The position numbers were made by a program, and so were the translations under genes. From Eurosta solidaginis (taxonomy: Eukaryota > Arthropoda > Insecta > Diptera > Tephritidae), in the NCBI RefSeq assembly GCF_040869045.1, contig NW_027136979.1:124001-188000 (forward strand): a DNA stretch of 64,000 nucleotides, in the 5' to 3' direction. Shown here in pieces: positions 10,561-24,100 of the stretch (position 1 is its first letter; each line of letters begins with the position of its first letter). A model generated the notes under the pieces. That model made no database searches. It saw nothing but the letters and a program-made list of their open reading frames with translations, and had not been told where the DNA came from.

Positions 10561-13500
10561 GTCATACTGTGTGGGGTTAACCGACTAAAAGGGATAAGTG
10601 TCCATATCTATTGAACCAAGCAAGACAGAATCGATTTTGTTTTTGCAGATTATAGGTTTTTATGTGTATATTAATCCACAAGCTGATCCAAGGTTTTTTC
10701 GCTAACGGTTCAATTTCTACGTCATACTGTGTGGGGTTAACCGACTAAAAGGATAAGTGTCCATATCTATTGAACCAAGCAAGATAGAATCGATTTTGTT
10801 TTTGCAAATTATAGGTTTTTATGTGTATATTAATCCACAAGCTGATCCAAGGTTTTTTCGCTAACGGTTCAATTTCTACGTCATACTGTGTGGGGTTAAC
10901 CGACTAAAAGGGATAAGCGTCCATATCTATTGAACCAAGCAAAATAGAATCGATTTTGTTTTTGCAGATGGTAGGTTTTTATGTGTATATTAATCCACAA
11001 GCTGATCCAAGGTTCTATCATTAACGGTTCAAGTTCTACGTCATACTGTGTGGGGTTAACCGACTAAATGGGATAAGTGTCCATATCTATTGAACCAAGC
11101 AAGACAGAATCGATTTTATTTTCTGCAGATGGTAGGTTTTTATGTGTATATTAATCCACAAGCTGATCCAAGGTTCTATCGATAACGGTTCAATTTCTAC
11201 GTCATACTGTGTGGGGTTAACCGACCTAAAAGGGATAAGTGTCCATATCTATTGAACCAAGAAAGACAGAAATCGATTTTATTTCTGCAGATGGTAGGTT
11301 TTTATGTGTATATTAATCCACAAGCTGATCCAAGGTTCTATCGTTAACGGTTCAATTTCTACGTCATACTGTGTTAACCGACTAAAAGGGATAAGTGTCC
11401 ATATCTATTGAACCAAGCAAGATAGAATCGATTTTGTTTTTGCAGATGGTAGGTTTTTATGTGTATATTAATCCACAAGCTGATCCAAGGTTCTATCGTT
11501 AACGGTTCAATTTCTACGTCATTACTGGGTGGGGTTAACCGACTAAAATGGATAAGTGTCCATATCTATTGAACCAAGCAAGATAGAATCGATTTTGTTT
11601 TTGCAGATGGTAGGTTTTTATGTGTATATTAATCCACAAGCTGATCCAAGGTTCTATCGTTAACGGTTCAATTTCTACGTCATACTGTGTGGGGTTAACC
11701 GACTAAAAGGGATAAGTGTCCATATCTATTGAACCAAGCAAGACAGAATCGATTTTTATTTCTGCAGGTGGTAGGTTTTTATGTGTGTATTAATCCACAA
11801 GCTGATCCAAGCTTCTATCGCTAACGGTTCAATTTCTACGTCATAAAATGGATAAGTGTCCACATCTATTGAACCAAGCAAGATAGAATCGATTTTATTT
11901 TTGCAGATTATAGGTTTTTATGTGTATATAATCCACAAGCTGATCCAAGGTTCTATCGCTAACGGTTCAATTTCTACGTCATACTGTGTGGGGTTAACCG
12001 ACTAAAAGGGATAAGTGTCCATATCTATTGAACCAAGCAAGGTAGAATCGATTTTGTTTTTGGAGATGGTAGGTTTTTATGTATATATTAATCCACAAGC
12101 TGATCCAAGGTTCTATCATTAACGGTTCAATTTCTACGTCATACTGTGTGGGGTTAACCGACTAAAAGGGATAAGTGTCCATATCTATTGAACCAAGCAA
12201 GACAGAATCGATTTTATTTCTGCAGAAGGTATGTTTTTATGTGTGTATTAATCCACAAGCTGATCCACGGTTCTATCGCTAACGGTTCAATTTCTACGTC
12301 ATAAAAGGGATAAGTGTCCACATCTATTGAACCAAGCAAAATAGAATCGATTTTATTTTTGCAGATTAAAGGTTTTTATGTGTATATTAATCCACAAGCT
12401 GATCCAAGGTTCTACCGCTAACGGTTCAATTTCTACGTCATACTGTGTGGGGTTAACCGACTAAAAGGGATAAGTGTCCATATCTATTGAACCAAGCAAG
12501 ATAGAATCGATTTTGTTTTTGCAGATGGTAGGTTTTTATGTGTATATTAATCCACAAGCTGATCCAAGGTTCTATCGTTAACGGTTCAATTTCTACGTCA
12601 TACTGGGTGGGGGTTAAACGACTAAAAGGGATAAGTGTCCATATCTATTGAACCAAGCAAGATAGAATCGAATTTGTTTTTGCAGATGATAGGTTTTTAT
12701 GTGTATATTAATCCACAAGCTGATCCAAGGTTCTATCGCTAACGGTTTCAATTTCTACGTCATACTGGGTAGGGTTAACCGACTAAAAGGGATAAGTGTC
12801 CATATCTATTGAACCAAGCAAGATAGAATCGATTTTGTTTTTGCAGATGGTAGGTTTTTATGTGTATATTAATCCACAAGCTGATCCAAGGTTCTATCGT
12901 TAACGGTTCAATTTCTACGTCATACTGTGTGGGGTTAACCGACTAAAAGGGATAAGTGTCCATATCTATTGAACCAAGCAAGACAGAATCGATTTTATTT
13001 CTGCAGGTGGTAGGTTTTTATGTGTGTATTAATCCACAAGCTGATCCAAGCTTCTATCGCTAACGGTTCAATTTCTACGTCATAAAATGGATAAGTGTCC
13101 ACATCTATTGAACCAAGCAAAATAGAATCGATTTTATTTTTGCAGATTATAGGTTTTTATGTGTATATTAATCCACAAGCTGATTCAAGGTTCTATCGCT
13201 AACGGTTCAATTTCTACGTCATACTGTGTGGGGTTAACCGACTAAAAGGGATAAGTGTCCATATCTATTGAACCAAGCAAGATAGAATCGATTTTATTTT
13301 TGCAGATTATAGGTTTTTATGTGTGTATTAATCCACAAGCTGATCCAAGGTTCTATCATTAACGGTTCAATTTCTACGTCATACTGTGTGGGGTTAACCG
13401 ACTAAAAGGGATAAGTGTCCATATCTATTGAACCAAGCAAGACAGAATCGATTTTATTTCTGCAGATGGTAGGTTTTTATGTGTGTATTAATCCACAAGC

Positions 13501-13780
13501 TGATCCAAGGTTCTATCGCTAACGGTTCAATTTCTACGTCATAAAAGGGATAAGTGTCCACATCTATTGAACCAAGCAAAATAGAATCGATTTTATTTTT
13601 GCAGATTATAGGTTTTTATGTGTATATTAATCCACAAGCTGATCCAAGGTTCTATCGCTAACGGTTCAATTTTCTACATCATACTGTGTGGGGTTAACCG
13701 ACTAAAAGGGATAAGTGTCCATATCTATTGAACCAAGCAAGATAGAATCGATTTTGTTTTTGCAGATTATAGGTTTTTTA
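9361..13780. repeat. Stretch of units with clustered one-base indels
   Basis: About 17 small length changes occur here, mostly plus or minus one in a short homopolymer. Examples lie near 9381, 9858, 9980, 10112, 10252, 10412, 10751, 11119, 11225, 11270, 11522, 11752, 11929, 12609, 12746, 13670 and 13773. There is also a 5-bp loss at about 11372 (actgtgttaacc). Elsewhere in the window I noted only a handful of indels in far more sequence. The unit types themselves are ordinary domain I types. Confidence 0.8.
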
Positions 13781-13999
13781 TGTGTATATTAATCCGCAAG
13801 CTGATCCAAGGTTTTTTCGCTAACGGTTCAATTTCTACGTCATACTGTGTGGGGTGAACCGACTAAAAGGGATAAGTGTCCATATCTATTGAACCAAGCA
13901 AGATAGAATCGATTTTGTTTTTGCAGATGGTAGGCTTTTATGTGTATATTAATCCACAAGCTGATCCAAGGTTCTACCATTAACGGTTCAATTTCTACG

Positions 14000-14035
14000 T
14001 CATACTGTGTGGGGTTAACCCACAAGGGATAAGTG
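14000..14035. repeat. Aberrant L linker with 3-bp net loss
   Basis: The linker reads ggggttaacccacaaggg where other units read ggggttaaccgactaaaaggg, a net loss of 3 bp. It is followed by ccacat, the variant normally found only after an S linker. It therefore looks like a crossover or repair junction between L and S linkers. It also makes the spacing of the two flanking ttttttcgc units (13808 and 14605) 797 rather than 800 bp. Confidence 0.7.
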
Positions 14036-14362
14036 TCCACATCTATTGAACCAAGCAAAATAGAATCGATTTTATTTTTGCAGATTATAGGTTTTTATGT
14101 GTATATTAATCCACAAGCTGATCCAAGGTTCTATCGCTAACGGTTCAATTTCTACATCATACTGTGTGGGGTTAACCGACTAAAAGGGATAAGTGTCCAT
14201 ATCTATTGAACCAAGCAAGATAGAATCGATTTTGTTTTTGCGGATGGTAGGTTTTTATGTGTATATTAATCCACAAGCTGATCCAAGGTTCTATCGTTAA
14301 CGGTTCAATTTCTACGTCATACTGGGTGGGGTTAAACGACTAAAAGGGATAAGTGTCCATAT

Positions 14363-15840
14363 CTATTGAACCAAGCAAGATAGAATCGATTTTGTTTTTG
14401 CAGATTATAGGCTTTTATGTGTATATTAATCCAAAAGCTGATCCAAGGTTCTATCGCTAACGGTTCAATTTCTACGTCATACTGGTTGGGGTTAACCGAC
14501 TAAAAGGGATAAGTGTCCATATCTATTGAACCAAGCAAGATAGAATCGATTTTGTTTTTGCAGATTATAGGTTTTTATGTGTATATTAATCCGCAAGCTG
14601 ATCCAAGGTTTTTTCGCTAACGGTTCAATTTCTACGTCATACTGTGTGGGGTGAACCGACTAAAAGGGATAAGTGTCCATATCTATTGAACCAAGCAAGA
14701 TAGAATCGATTTTGTTTTTGCAGATGGTAGGCTTTTATGTGTATATTAATCCACAAGCCGACCCAAGGTTCTATCATTAACGGTTCAATTTCTACGTCAT
14801 ACTGTGTGGGGTTAACCGACTAAAAGGGATAAGTGTCCATATCTATTGAACCAAGCAAGACAGAATCGATTTTATTTCTGCAGATGGTAGGTTTTTATGT
14901 GTGTATTAATCCACAAGCTGATCCAAGGTTCTATCGCTAACGGTTCAATTTCTACGTCATAAAAGGTATAAGTGTCCACATCTATTGAACCAAGCAAAAT
15001 AGAATCGATTTTATTTTTGCAGATTATAGGTTTTTATGTGTATATTAATCCACAAGCTGATCCAAGGTTCTATCGCTAACGGTTCAATTTCTACGTCATA
15101 CTGTGTGGGGTTAACCGACTAAAAGGGATAAGTGTCCATATCTATTGAACCAAGCAAGATAGAATCGATTTTGTTTTTGCAGATGATAGGTTTTTATGTG
15201 TATATTAATCCACAAGCCGATCCAAGGTTCTATCGCTAACGGTTCAATTTCTACGTCATACTGGGTGGGGTTAACCGACTAATAGGGATAAGTGTCTATA
15301 TCTATTGAACCAAGCAAGGTAGAATCGAATTTATTTTTGCAGATGGTAGGTTTTTATGTGCATATTAATCCACAAGCTGATCCAAGGTTCTATCGCTAAC
15401 GGTTCAATTTCTACGTCAAACTGGGTGAGGTTAACCGACTAAAAGGGATAAGTGTCCATATCTATTGAACCAAGCAAGACAGAATCGATTTTATTTTTGC
15501 AGATGGTAGGCTTTTATGTGTATATTAATCCAAAAGCTGACCCAAGGTTCTATCGCTAACGGTTTAATTTCTACGTCATACTGGGTGGGGTTAACCGACT
15601 AAAAGGGATAAGTGTCCATATCTATTGAACCAAGCAAGATAGAATCGATTTTGTTTTTGCATATGATAGGTTTTTACGTGTATATTAATCCACAAGCCCA
15701 CCCAAGGTTCTATCGCTAACGGTTCAATTTCTACGTCATACTGGGTGGGGTTAACCGACTAATAGGGATAAGTGTCTATATCTATTGAACCAAGCAAGGT
15801 AGAATCGAATTTATTTTTGCAGATGGTAGGCTTTTATGTG
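14363..15840. repeat. Domain I ten-unit block, copy 4
   Basis: The unit order matches the block at 6671, and the gtcaaactgg landmark is at 15415. It is preceded by the gcggatggta unit at about 14241. It has private changes such as aagccgaccc with tatcattaac (about 14755) and acggtttaattt (about 15562). There are no homopolymer indels, in contrast with copy 3. Confidence 0.8.
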
Positions 15841-16240
15841 TGTATTAATCCACAAGCTGATTCAAGGTTCTATCGCTAACGGTTCAATTTCTACGTCATA
15901 AAAGGGATAAGTGTCCACATCTATTGAACCAAGCAAAATAGAATCGATTTTATTTTTGCAGATTATAGGTTTTTATGTGTATATTAATCCACAAGCTGAT
16001 CCAAGGTTCTATCGCTAACGGTTCAATTTCTACATCATACTATGTGGGGTTAACCGACTAAAAGGGATAAGTGTCCATATCTATTGAACCAAGCAAGATA
16101 GAATCGATTTTGTTTTTGCGGATGGTAGGTTTTTATGTGTATATTAATCCACAAGCTGATCCAAGGTTCTATCGTTAACGGTTCAATTTCTACGTCATAC
16201 TGGGTGGGGTTAAACGACTAAAAGGGATAAGTGTCCATAT

Positions 16241-17650
16241 CTATTGAACCAAGCAAGATAGAATCGATTTTGTTTTTGCAGATTATAGGCTTTTATGTGT
16301 ATATTAATCAAAAAGCTGATCCAAGGTTCTATCGCTAACGGTTCAATTTCTACGTCATACTGGTTGGGGTTAACCGGCTAAAAGGTATAAGTGTCCATAT
16401 CTATTGAACCAAGCAAGATAGAATCGATTTTGTTTTTGCAGATTATAGGTTTTTATGTGTATATTAATCCGCAAGCTGATCCAAGGTTTTTTCGCTAACG
16501 GTTCAATTTCTACGTCATACTGTGTGGGGTGAACCGACTAAAAGGGATAAGTGTCCATATCTATTGAACCAAGCAAGATAGAATCGATTTTGTTTTTGCA
16601 TATGGTAGGCTTTTATGTGTATATTAATCCACAAGCTGATCCAAGGTTCTATCATTAACGGTTCAATTTCTACGTCATACTGTGTGGGGTGAACCGACTA
16701 AAAGGGATAAGTGTCCATATCTATTGAACCAAGCAAGATAGAATCGATTTTGTTTTTGCAGATGGTAGGCTTTTATGTGTATATTAATCCACAAGCTGAT
16801 CCAAGGTTCTATCATTAACGGTTCAATTTCTACGTCATACTGTGTGGGGTTAACCGACTAAAAGGGATAAGTGTCCATATCTATTGAACCAAGCAAGATA
16901 GAATCGATTTTGTTTTTGCAGATGATAGGTTTTTATGCGTATATTAATCCACAAGTCGATCCAAGGTTCTATCGCTAACGGTTCAATTTCTACGTCATAC
17001 TGGGTGGGGTTAACCGACTAATAGGGATAAGTGTCTATATCTATTGAACCAAGCAAGGTAGAATCGAATTTATTTTTGCAGATGGTAGGTTTTTATGTGC
17101 ATATTAATCCACAAGCTGATCCAAGGTTCTATCGCTAACGGTTCAATTTCTACGTCAAACTGGGTGAGGTTAACCGACTAAAAGGGATAAGTGTCCATAT
17201 CTATTGAACCAAGCAAGACAGAATCGATTTTATTTTTGCAGATGGTAGGCTTTTATGTGTATATTAATCCAAAAGCTGACCCAAGGTTCTATCGCTAACG
17301 GTTAAATTTCTACGTCATACTGGGTGGGGTTAACCGACTAAAAGGGATAAGTGTCCATATCTATTGAACCAAGCAAGATAGAATCGATTTTGTTTTTGCA
17401 GATGATAGGTTTTTACGTGTATATTAATCCACAAGCCCACCCAAGGTTCTATCGCTAACGGTTCAATTTCTACGTCATACTGGGTGGGGTTAACCGACTA
17501 ATAGGGATAAGTGTCTATATCTATTGATCCAAGCAAGGTAGAATCGAATTTATTTTTGCAGATGGTAGGCTTTTATGTGCATATTAATACACAAGCTGAT
17601 CCAAGGTTCTACCACTAACGGTTCAATTTCTACGTCAAACTGGGTGAGGT
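16241..17650. repeat. Domain I ten-unit block, copy 5
   Basis: The offset from copy 4 is 1878 bp at the left landmark (10 L + 2 S) but 1739 bp at the gtcaaactgg landmark (15415 to 17154). Copy 5 therefore lost an S unit. The tatcattaac unit is doubled here (about 16641 and 16801), and the S plus ttttacag pair of the other copies is missing. This is an internal unequal exchange. The right end carries the tatcactaac-type unit (accactaac) and the aaccaacta linker shared with copy 2. Confidence 0.78.
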
Positions 17651-18160
17651 TAACCAACTAAAAGGGATAAGTGTCCATATCTATTGAACCAAGCAAGACA
17701 GAATCGATTTTGTTTTTGCAGATTATAGGTTTTTATGTGTATATTAATCCACAAGCTGATCCAAGGTTTTTTCGCTAACGGTTCAATTTCTACGTCATAC
17801 TGTGTGGGGTTAACCGACTAAAAGGGATAAGCGTCCATATCTATTGAACCAAGCAAAATAGAATCGATTTTGTTTTTGCAGATGGTAGGTTTTTATGTGT
17901 ATATTAATCCACAAGCTGATCCAAGGTTCTATCATTAACGGTTCAATTTCTACGTCATACTGTGTGGGGTTAACCGACTAAAAGGGATAAGTGTCCATAT
18001 CTATTGAACCAAGCAAGACAGAATCGATTTTATTTCTGCAGATGGTAGATTTTTATGTGCATATTAATCCACAAGCTGATCCAAGGTTCTATCGCTAACG
18101 GTTCAATTTCTACGTCATACTGTGTGGGGTTAACCGACTAAAAGGGATAAGTGTCCATAT

Positions 18161-21100
18161 CTATTGAACCAAGCTAGATAGAATCGATTTTGTTTTTGCA
18201 GATGATAGGTTTTTATGTGTATATTAATCCACAAGCCGATCCAAGGTTCTATCGCTAACGGTTCAATTTCTACGTCATACTGGGTGGGGTTAACCGACTA
18301 AAAGGGATAAGTGTCCATATCTATTGAACCAAGCAAGACAGAATTGATTTTATTTCTGCAGATGGTAGGTTTTTATGTGTGTATTAATCCACAAGCTGAT
18401 CCAAGGTTCTATCGCTAACGGTTCAATTTATACGTCATAAAAGGGATAAGTGTCCACATCTATTGAACCAAGCAAAATAGAATCGATTTTATTTTTACAG
18501 ATTATAGGTTTTTATGTGTATATTAATCCACAAGCTGATCCAAGGTTCTATCGCTAACGGTTCAATTTCTACGTCATACTGTGTGGGGTTAACCGACTAA
18601 AAGGGATAAGTGTCCATATCTATTGAACCAAGCTAGATAGAATCGATTTTGTTTTAGCAGATGATAGGTTTTTATGTGTATTAATCCACAAGCTGATCCA
18701 AGGTTCTATCGCTAACGGTTCAATTTCTACGTCATACTGTGTGGGGTTAACCGACTAAAAGGGATAAGTGTCCATATCTATTGAACCAAGCTAGATAGAA
18801 TCGATTTTGTTTTTGCAGATGATAGGTTTTTATGTGTGCATTAATCCACAAGCCGATCCAAGGTTCTATCGCTAACGGTTCAATTTCTACGTCATACTGG
18901 GTGGGGTTAACCGACTAATAGGGATAAGTGTCTATATCTATTGAACCAAGCAAGGTAGAATCGAATTTATTTTTGCAGATGGTTGGTTTTTATGTGCAAT
19001 TTATTCCACAAGCTGATCCAAGGTTCTATCGCTAACGGTTCAATTTCTACGTCAAACTGGGTGGGGTTAACCGACTAAAAGGGATAAGTGTCCATATCTA
19101 TTGAACCAAGCAAGACAGAATCGATTTTATTTTTGCAGACGGTAGGTTTTTATGTGTATATTAATCCACAAGCCGATCCAAGGTTCTATCGTTAACGGTT
19201 CAATTTCTACGTCATACTGTGTGGGGTTAACCGACTAAAAGGGATAAGTGTGCATATCTATTGAACCAAGCAAGACAGAATTGATTTTATTTCTGCGGAT
19301 GGTAGGTTTTTATGTGTGTATTAATCCACAAGCTGATTCAAGGTTCTATCGCTAACGGTTCAATTTCTACTTCATACTGGGTGGGGTTATCCGACTAAAA
19401 GGGATAAGTGTCCATATCTATTGAACCAAGCAAGATAGAATCGATTTTATTTTTGCAGATTATAGGTTTTTAAGTGTATATTAATCCGCAAGCTGATCCA
19501 AGGTTCTATCGTTAACGGTTCAATTTCTACGTCCTACCGTGCGGGGTTAACCGACTAAAAGGGATAAGTGTCCATATCTATTGAACCAAGCAAGATAGAA
19601 TCGAATTTGTTTTTGCAGATGATAGGTTTTTATGTTTATATTAATCCACAAGCTGATCCAAGGTTCTATCGCTAACGGTTCAATTTCTACGTCATACTGG
19701 GTGGGGTTAACCGACTAAAAGGGATAAGTGTCCACATCTATTGAACCAAGCAAGATAGAATCGATTTTGTTTTTGCAGATGGTAGGTTTTTATGTGTATA
19801 TTAATCCACAAGCCGATCCAAGGTTCTATCGCTAACCGTTCAATTTCTACGTCATACTGGGTGGGGTAAACCGACTAAAAGGGATAAGTGTCCATATCTA
19901 TTGAACCAAGCAAGATAGAATCGATTTTATTTTTGCAGATTATAGGTTTTTATGTGTATATTAATCCACAAGCTGATCCAAGGTTTTTTCGCTAACGGTT
20001 CAATTTCTACGTCATACTGTGTGGGGTTAACCGACTAAAAGGGATAAGTGTCCATATCTATTGAACCAAGCAAGATAGAATCGATTTTGTTTTTGCAGAT
20101 GGTAGTTTTTTATGTGTATATTAATCCACAAGCTGATCCAAGATTCTATCGCTAACGGTTCAATTTCTACGTCATACTGGGTGGGGTTAACCGACTAAAA
20201 GGGATAAGTGTCCATATCTATTGAACCAAGCAAGATAGAATCGATTTTGTTTTTGCAGATGGTAGGTTTTTATGTGTATATTAATCCCCAAGCTGATCCA
20301 AGATTCTATCGTTAACGTTTCAATTTCTACGTCATACTGTGTGGGGTTATCCGACTAAAAGGGAGAAGTGTCCATATCTATTGAACCAAGCAAGATAGAA
20401 TCGATTTTATTTTTGCAGGCGGTAGGTTTTTATGTGTATATTAATCCACAAGCCGATCCAAGGTTCTATCGTTAACGGTTCAATTTCTACGTCATACTGT
20501 GTGGGGTTAACCGACTAAAAGGGATAAGTGTCCATATCTATTGAACCAAGCAAGATAGAATCGATTTTATTTTTGCAGATTATAGGTTTTTAAGTGTATA
20601 TTAATCCACGAGATGATCAAAGGTTCTATCGTTAACGGTTAAATTTCTACGTCCTACCGTGTGGGGTTAAACGACTAAAAGGGATAAGTGTCCATATCTA
20701 TTGAACCAAGCAAGATAGAATCGATTTTGTTTTTGCAGACGGTAGGTTTTTATGTGTATATTAATCCACAAGCCGATCCAAGGTTCTATCGTTAACGGTT
20801 CAATTTCTACGTCATACTGTGTGGGGTTAACCGACTAAAAGGGATAAGTGTCCATATCTATTGAACCAAGCAAGACAGAATTGATTTTATTTCTGCAGAT
20901 GGTAGGTTTTTATGTGTGTATTAATCCACAAGCTGATCCAAGGTTCTATCGCTAACGGTTCAATTTCTACTTCATACTGGGTGGGGTTATCCGACTAAAA
21001 GGGATAAGTGTCCATATCTATTGAACCAAGCAAGATAGAATCGATTTTATTTTTGCAGATTATAGGTTTTTAAGTGTATATTAATCCACAAGATGATCAA

Positions 21101-24100
21101 AGGTTCTATCGTTAACGGTTAAATTTCTACGTCCTCCCGTGTGGGGTTAAACGACTAAAAGGGATAAGTGTCCATATCTATTGAACCAAGCAAGATAGAA
21201 TCGATTTTGTTTTTGCAGACGGTAGGTTTTTATGTGTATATTAATCCACAAGCCGATCCAAGGTTCTATCGTTAACGGTTCAATTTCTACGTCACACTGT
21301 GTGGGGTTAACCGACTAAAAGGGATAAGTGTCCATATCTATTGAACCAAGCAAGACAGAATTGATTTTATTTCTGCAGATGGTAGGTTTTTATGTGTGTA
21401 TTAATCCACAAGCTTATCCAAGGTTCTATCGTTAACGGTTCAATTTCTACGTCATACTGTGTGGGGTTAACCGACTAAAAGGGATAAGTGTCCATATCTA
21501 TTGAACCAAGCAAGACAGAATCGATTTTATTTCTGCAGGTGGTAGGTTTTTATGTGTGTATTAATCCACAAGCTGATCCAAGCTTCTATCGCTAACGGTT
21601 CAATTTCTACGTCATAAAATGGATAAGTGTCCACATCTATTGAACCAAGCAAAATAGAATCGATTTTATTTTTGCAGATTATATGTTTTTATGTGTATAT
21701 TAATCCACAAGCTGATTCAAGGTTCTATCGCTAACGGTTCAATTTCTACGTCATACTGTGTGGGGTTAACCGACTAAAAGGGATAAGTGTCCATATCTAT
21801 TGAACCAAGCAAGACAGAATTGATTTTATTTCTGCAGATGGTAGGTTTATATGTGTGTATTAATCCACAAGCTGATCCAAGGTTCTATCGCTAACGGTTC
21901 AATTTCTACTTCATACTGGGTGGGGTTATCCGACTAAAAGGGATAAGTGTCCATATCTATTGAACCAAGCAAGATAGAATCGATTTTATTTTTGCAGATT
22001 ATAGGTTTTTAAGTGTATATTAATCCACAAGCTGATCCAAGGTTCTATCGTTAACGGTTAAATTTCTACGTCCTACCGTGTGGGGTTAACCGACTAAAAG
22101 GGATAAGTGTCCATATCTATTGAACCAAGCAAGATAGAATCGATTTTGTTTTTGCAGACGGTAGGTTTTTATGTGTATATTAATCCACAAGCCGATCCAA
22201 GGTTCTATCGTTAACGGTTCAATTTCTACGTCATACTGTGTGGGGTTAACCGACTAAAAGGGATAAGTGTCCATATCTATTGAACCAAGCAAGACAGAAT
22301 TGATTTTATTTCTGCAGATGGTAGGTTTTTATGTGTGTATTAATCCACAAGCTTATCCAAGGTTCTATCGTTAACGGTTCAATTTCTACGTAATACTGTG
22401 TGGGGTTAACCGACTAAAAGGGATTAGTGTCCATATCTATTGAACCAAGCAAGACAGAATCGATTTTATTTCTGCAGGTGGTAGGTTTTTATGTGTGTAT
22501 TAATCCACAAGCTGATCCAAGCTTCTATCGCTAACGGTTCAATTTCTACGTCATAAAATGGATAAGTGTCCACATCTATTGAACCAAGCAAAATAGAATC
22601 GATTTTATTTTTGCAGATTATATGTTTTTATGTGTATATTAATCCACAAGCTGATTCAAGGTTCTATCGCTAACGGTTCAATTTCTACGTCATACTGTGT
22701 GGGGTTAACCGACTAAAAGGGATAAGTGTCCATATCTATTGAACCAAGCAAGATAGAATCGATTTTATTTTTGCAGATTATAGGTTTTTATGTGTATATT
22801 AATCCACAAGCTGATCCAAGGTTCTATCGCTAACGGTTCAATTTCTACTTCATACTGGGTGGGGTTATCCGACTAAAAGGGATAAGTGTCCATATCTATT
22901 GAACCAAGCAAGATAGAATCGATTTTATTTTTGCAGGTTATAGGTTTTTAAGTGTATATTAATCCACAAGCTGATCCAAGGTTCTATCATTAACGGTTAC
23001 ATTTCTACGTCCTACCGTGTGGGGTTAACCGACTAAAAGGGATAAGTGTCCATATCTTTTGAACCAAGCAAGATAGAATCTAATTTGTTTTTGCAGATGA
23101 TAGGTTTTTATGTGTATATTAATCCCCAAGCTGATCCAAGGTTCTATCGCTAACGGTTCAATTTCTACGTCATATTGGGTGGGGTTAACCGACTAAAAGG
23201 GATAAGTGTCCATATCTATTGAACCAAGCAAGATAGAATCGAATTTGTTTTTGCAGATGATAGGTTTTTATGTGTATATTAATCCACAAGCTGATCCAAG
23301 GTTCTATCGCTAACGGTTCAATTTCTACGTCATATTGGGTGGGGTTAACCGACTAAAAGGGATAAGTGTCCATATCTATTGAACCAAGCAAGATAGAATC
23401 GATTTTGTTTTTGCAGATGGTAGGTTTTTATGTGTGTATTAATCCACAAGCTTATCCAAGGTTCTATCGTTAACGGTTCAATTTCTACGTCATACTGTGT
23501 GGGGTTAACCGACTAAAAGGGATAAGTGTCCATATCTATTGAACCAAGCAAGACAGAATCGATTTTATTTCTGCAGGTGGTAGGTTTTTATGTGTATTAA
23601 TCCACAAGCTGATCCAAGCTTCTATCGCTAACGGTTCAATTTCTACGTCATAAAATGGATAAGAGTCCACATCTATTGAACCAAGCAAAATAGAATCGAT
23701 TTTATTTTTGCAGATTATATGTTTTTATGTGTATATTAATCCACAAGCTGATTCAAGGTTCTATCGCTAGCGGTTCAATTTCTACGTCATACTGTGTGGG
23801 GTTAACCGACTAAAAGGGATAAGTGTCCATATCTATTGAACCAAGCAAGATAGAATCGATTTTATTTTTGCAGATTATAGGTTTTTATGTGTATATTAAT
23901 CCACAAGCTCATCCAAGGTTCTATCGCTAACGGTTCAATTTCTACGTCATACTGTGTGGGGTTAACCGACTAAAAGGGATAAGTGTCCATATCTATTGAA
24001 CCAAGCAAGACAGAATCGATTTTATTTCTGCAGGTGGTAGGTTTTTATGTGTGTATTAATCCACAAGCTGATCCAAGCTTCTATCGCTAACGGTTCAATT

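Larger units (their letters stand above)
1..18160. repeat. Array domain I
   Basis: This domain is defined by a variant set that is mostly absent further on: aatccaaaagctgatcc with ctggttgggg, aatccgcaagctg with aaggttttttcgc, tatcattaacgg, gtcaaactgggtgagg, taatagggataagtgtct, and gaatcgaatttatttttgc. These are ordered in a block of about 10 units that recurs five times, with shorter HORs between. The domain contains no gene. The right edge is set at the first aagctagata unit at 18161, where the variant set changes; the exact boundary is a judgement. Confidence 0.75.

Noticed and set aside
9361..13780. Inserted mobile element or gene remnant causing the irregular spacing
   Set aside because: All bases still align to the satellite unit. 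The irregularity is single-base indels and one 5-bp loss, not foreign sequence.
13840..14058. Minus-strand open frame of 72 codons, and similar ones of 61-74 codons at 28856, 30513, 38390, 41615, 45299, 50133, 56022-57904, 58476, 58935, 61634 and 63213
   Set aside because: They recur only where an L unit meets an S unit or a damaged linker and are made wholly of satellite sequence. Unit lengths 160 and 139 are both 1 modulo 3, so the frame shifts every unit and a stop always follows. They have no start context, domain or unique sequence. They are by-products of the repeat, not genes.
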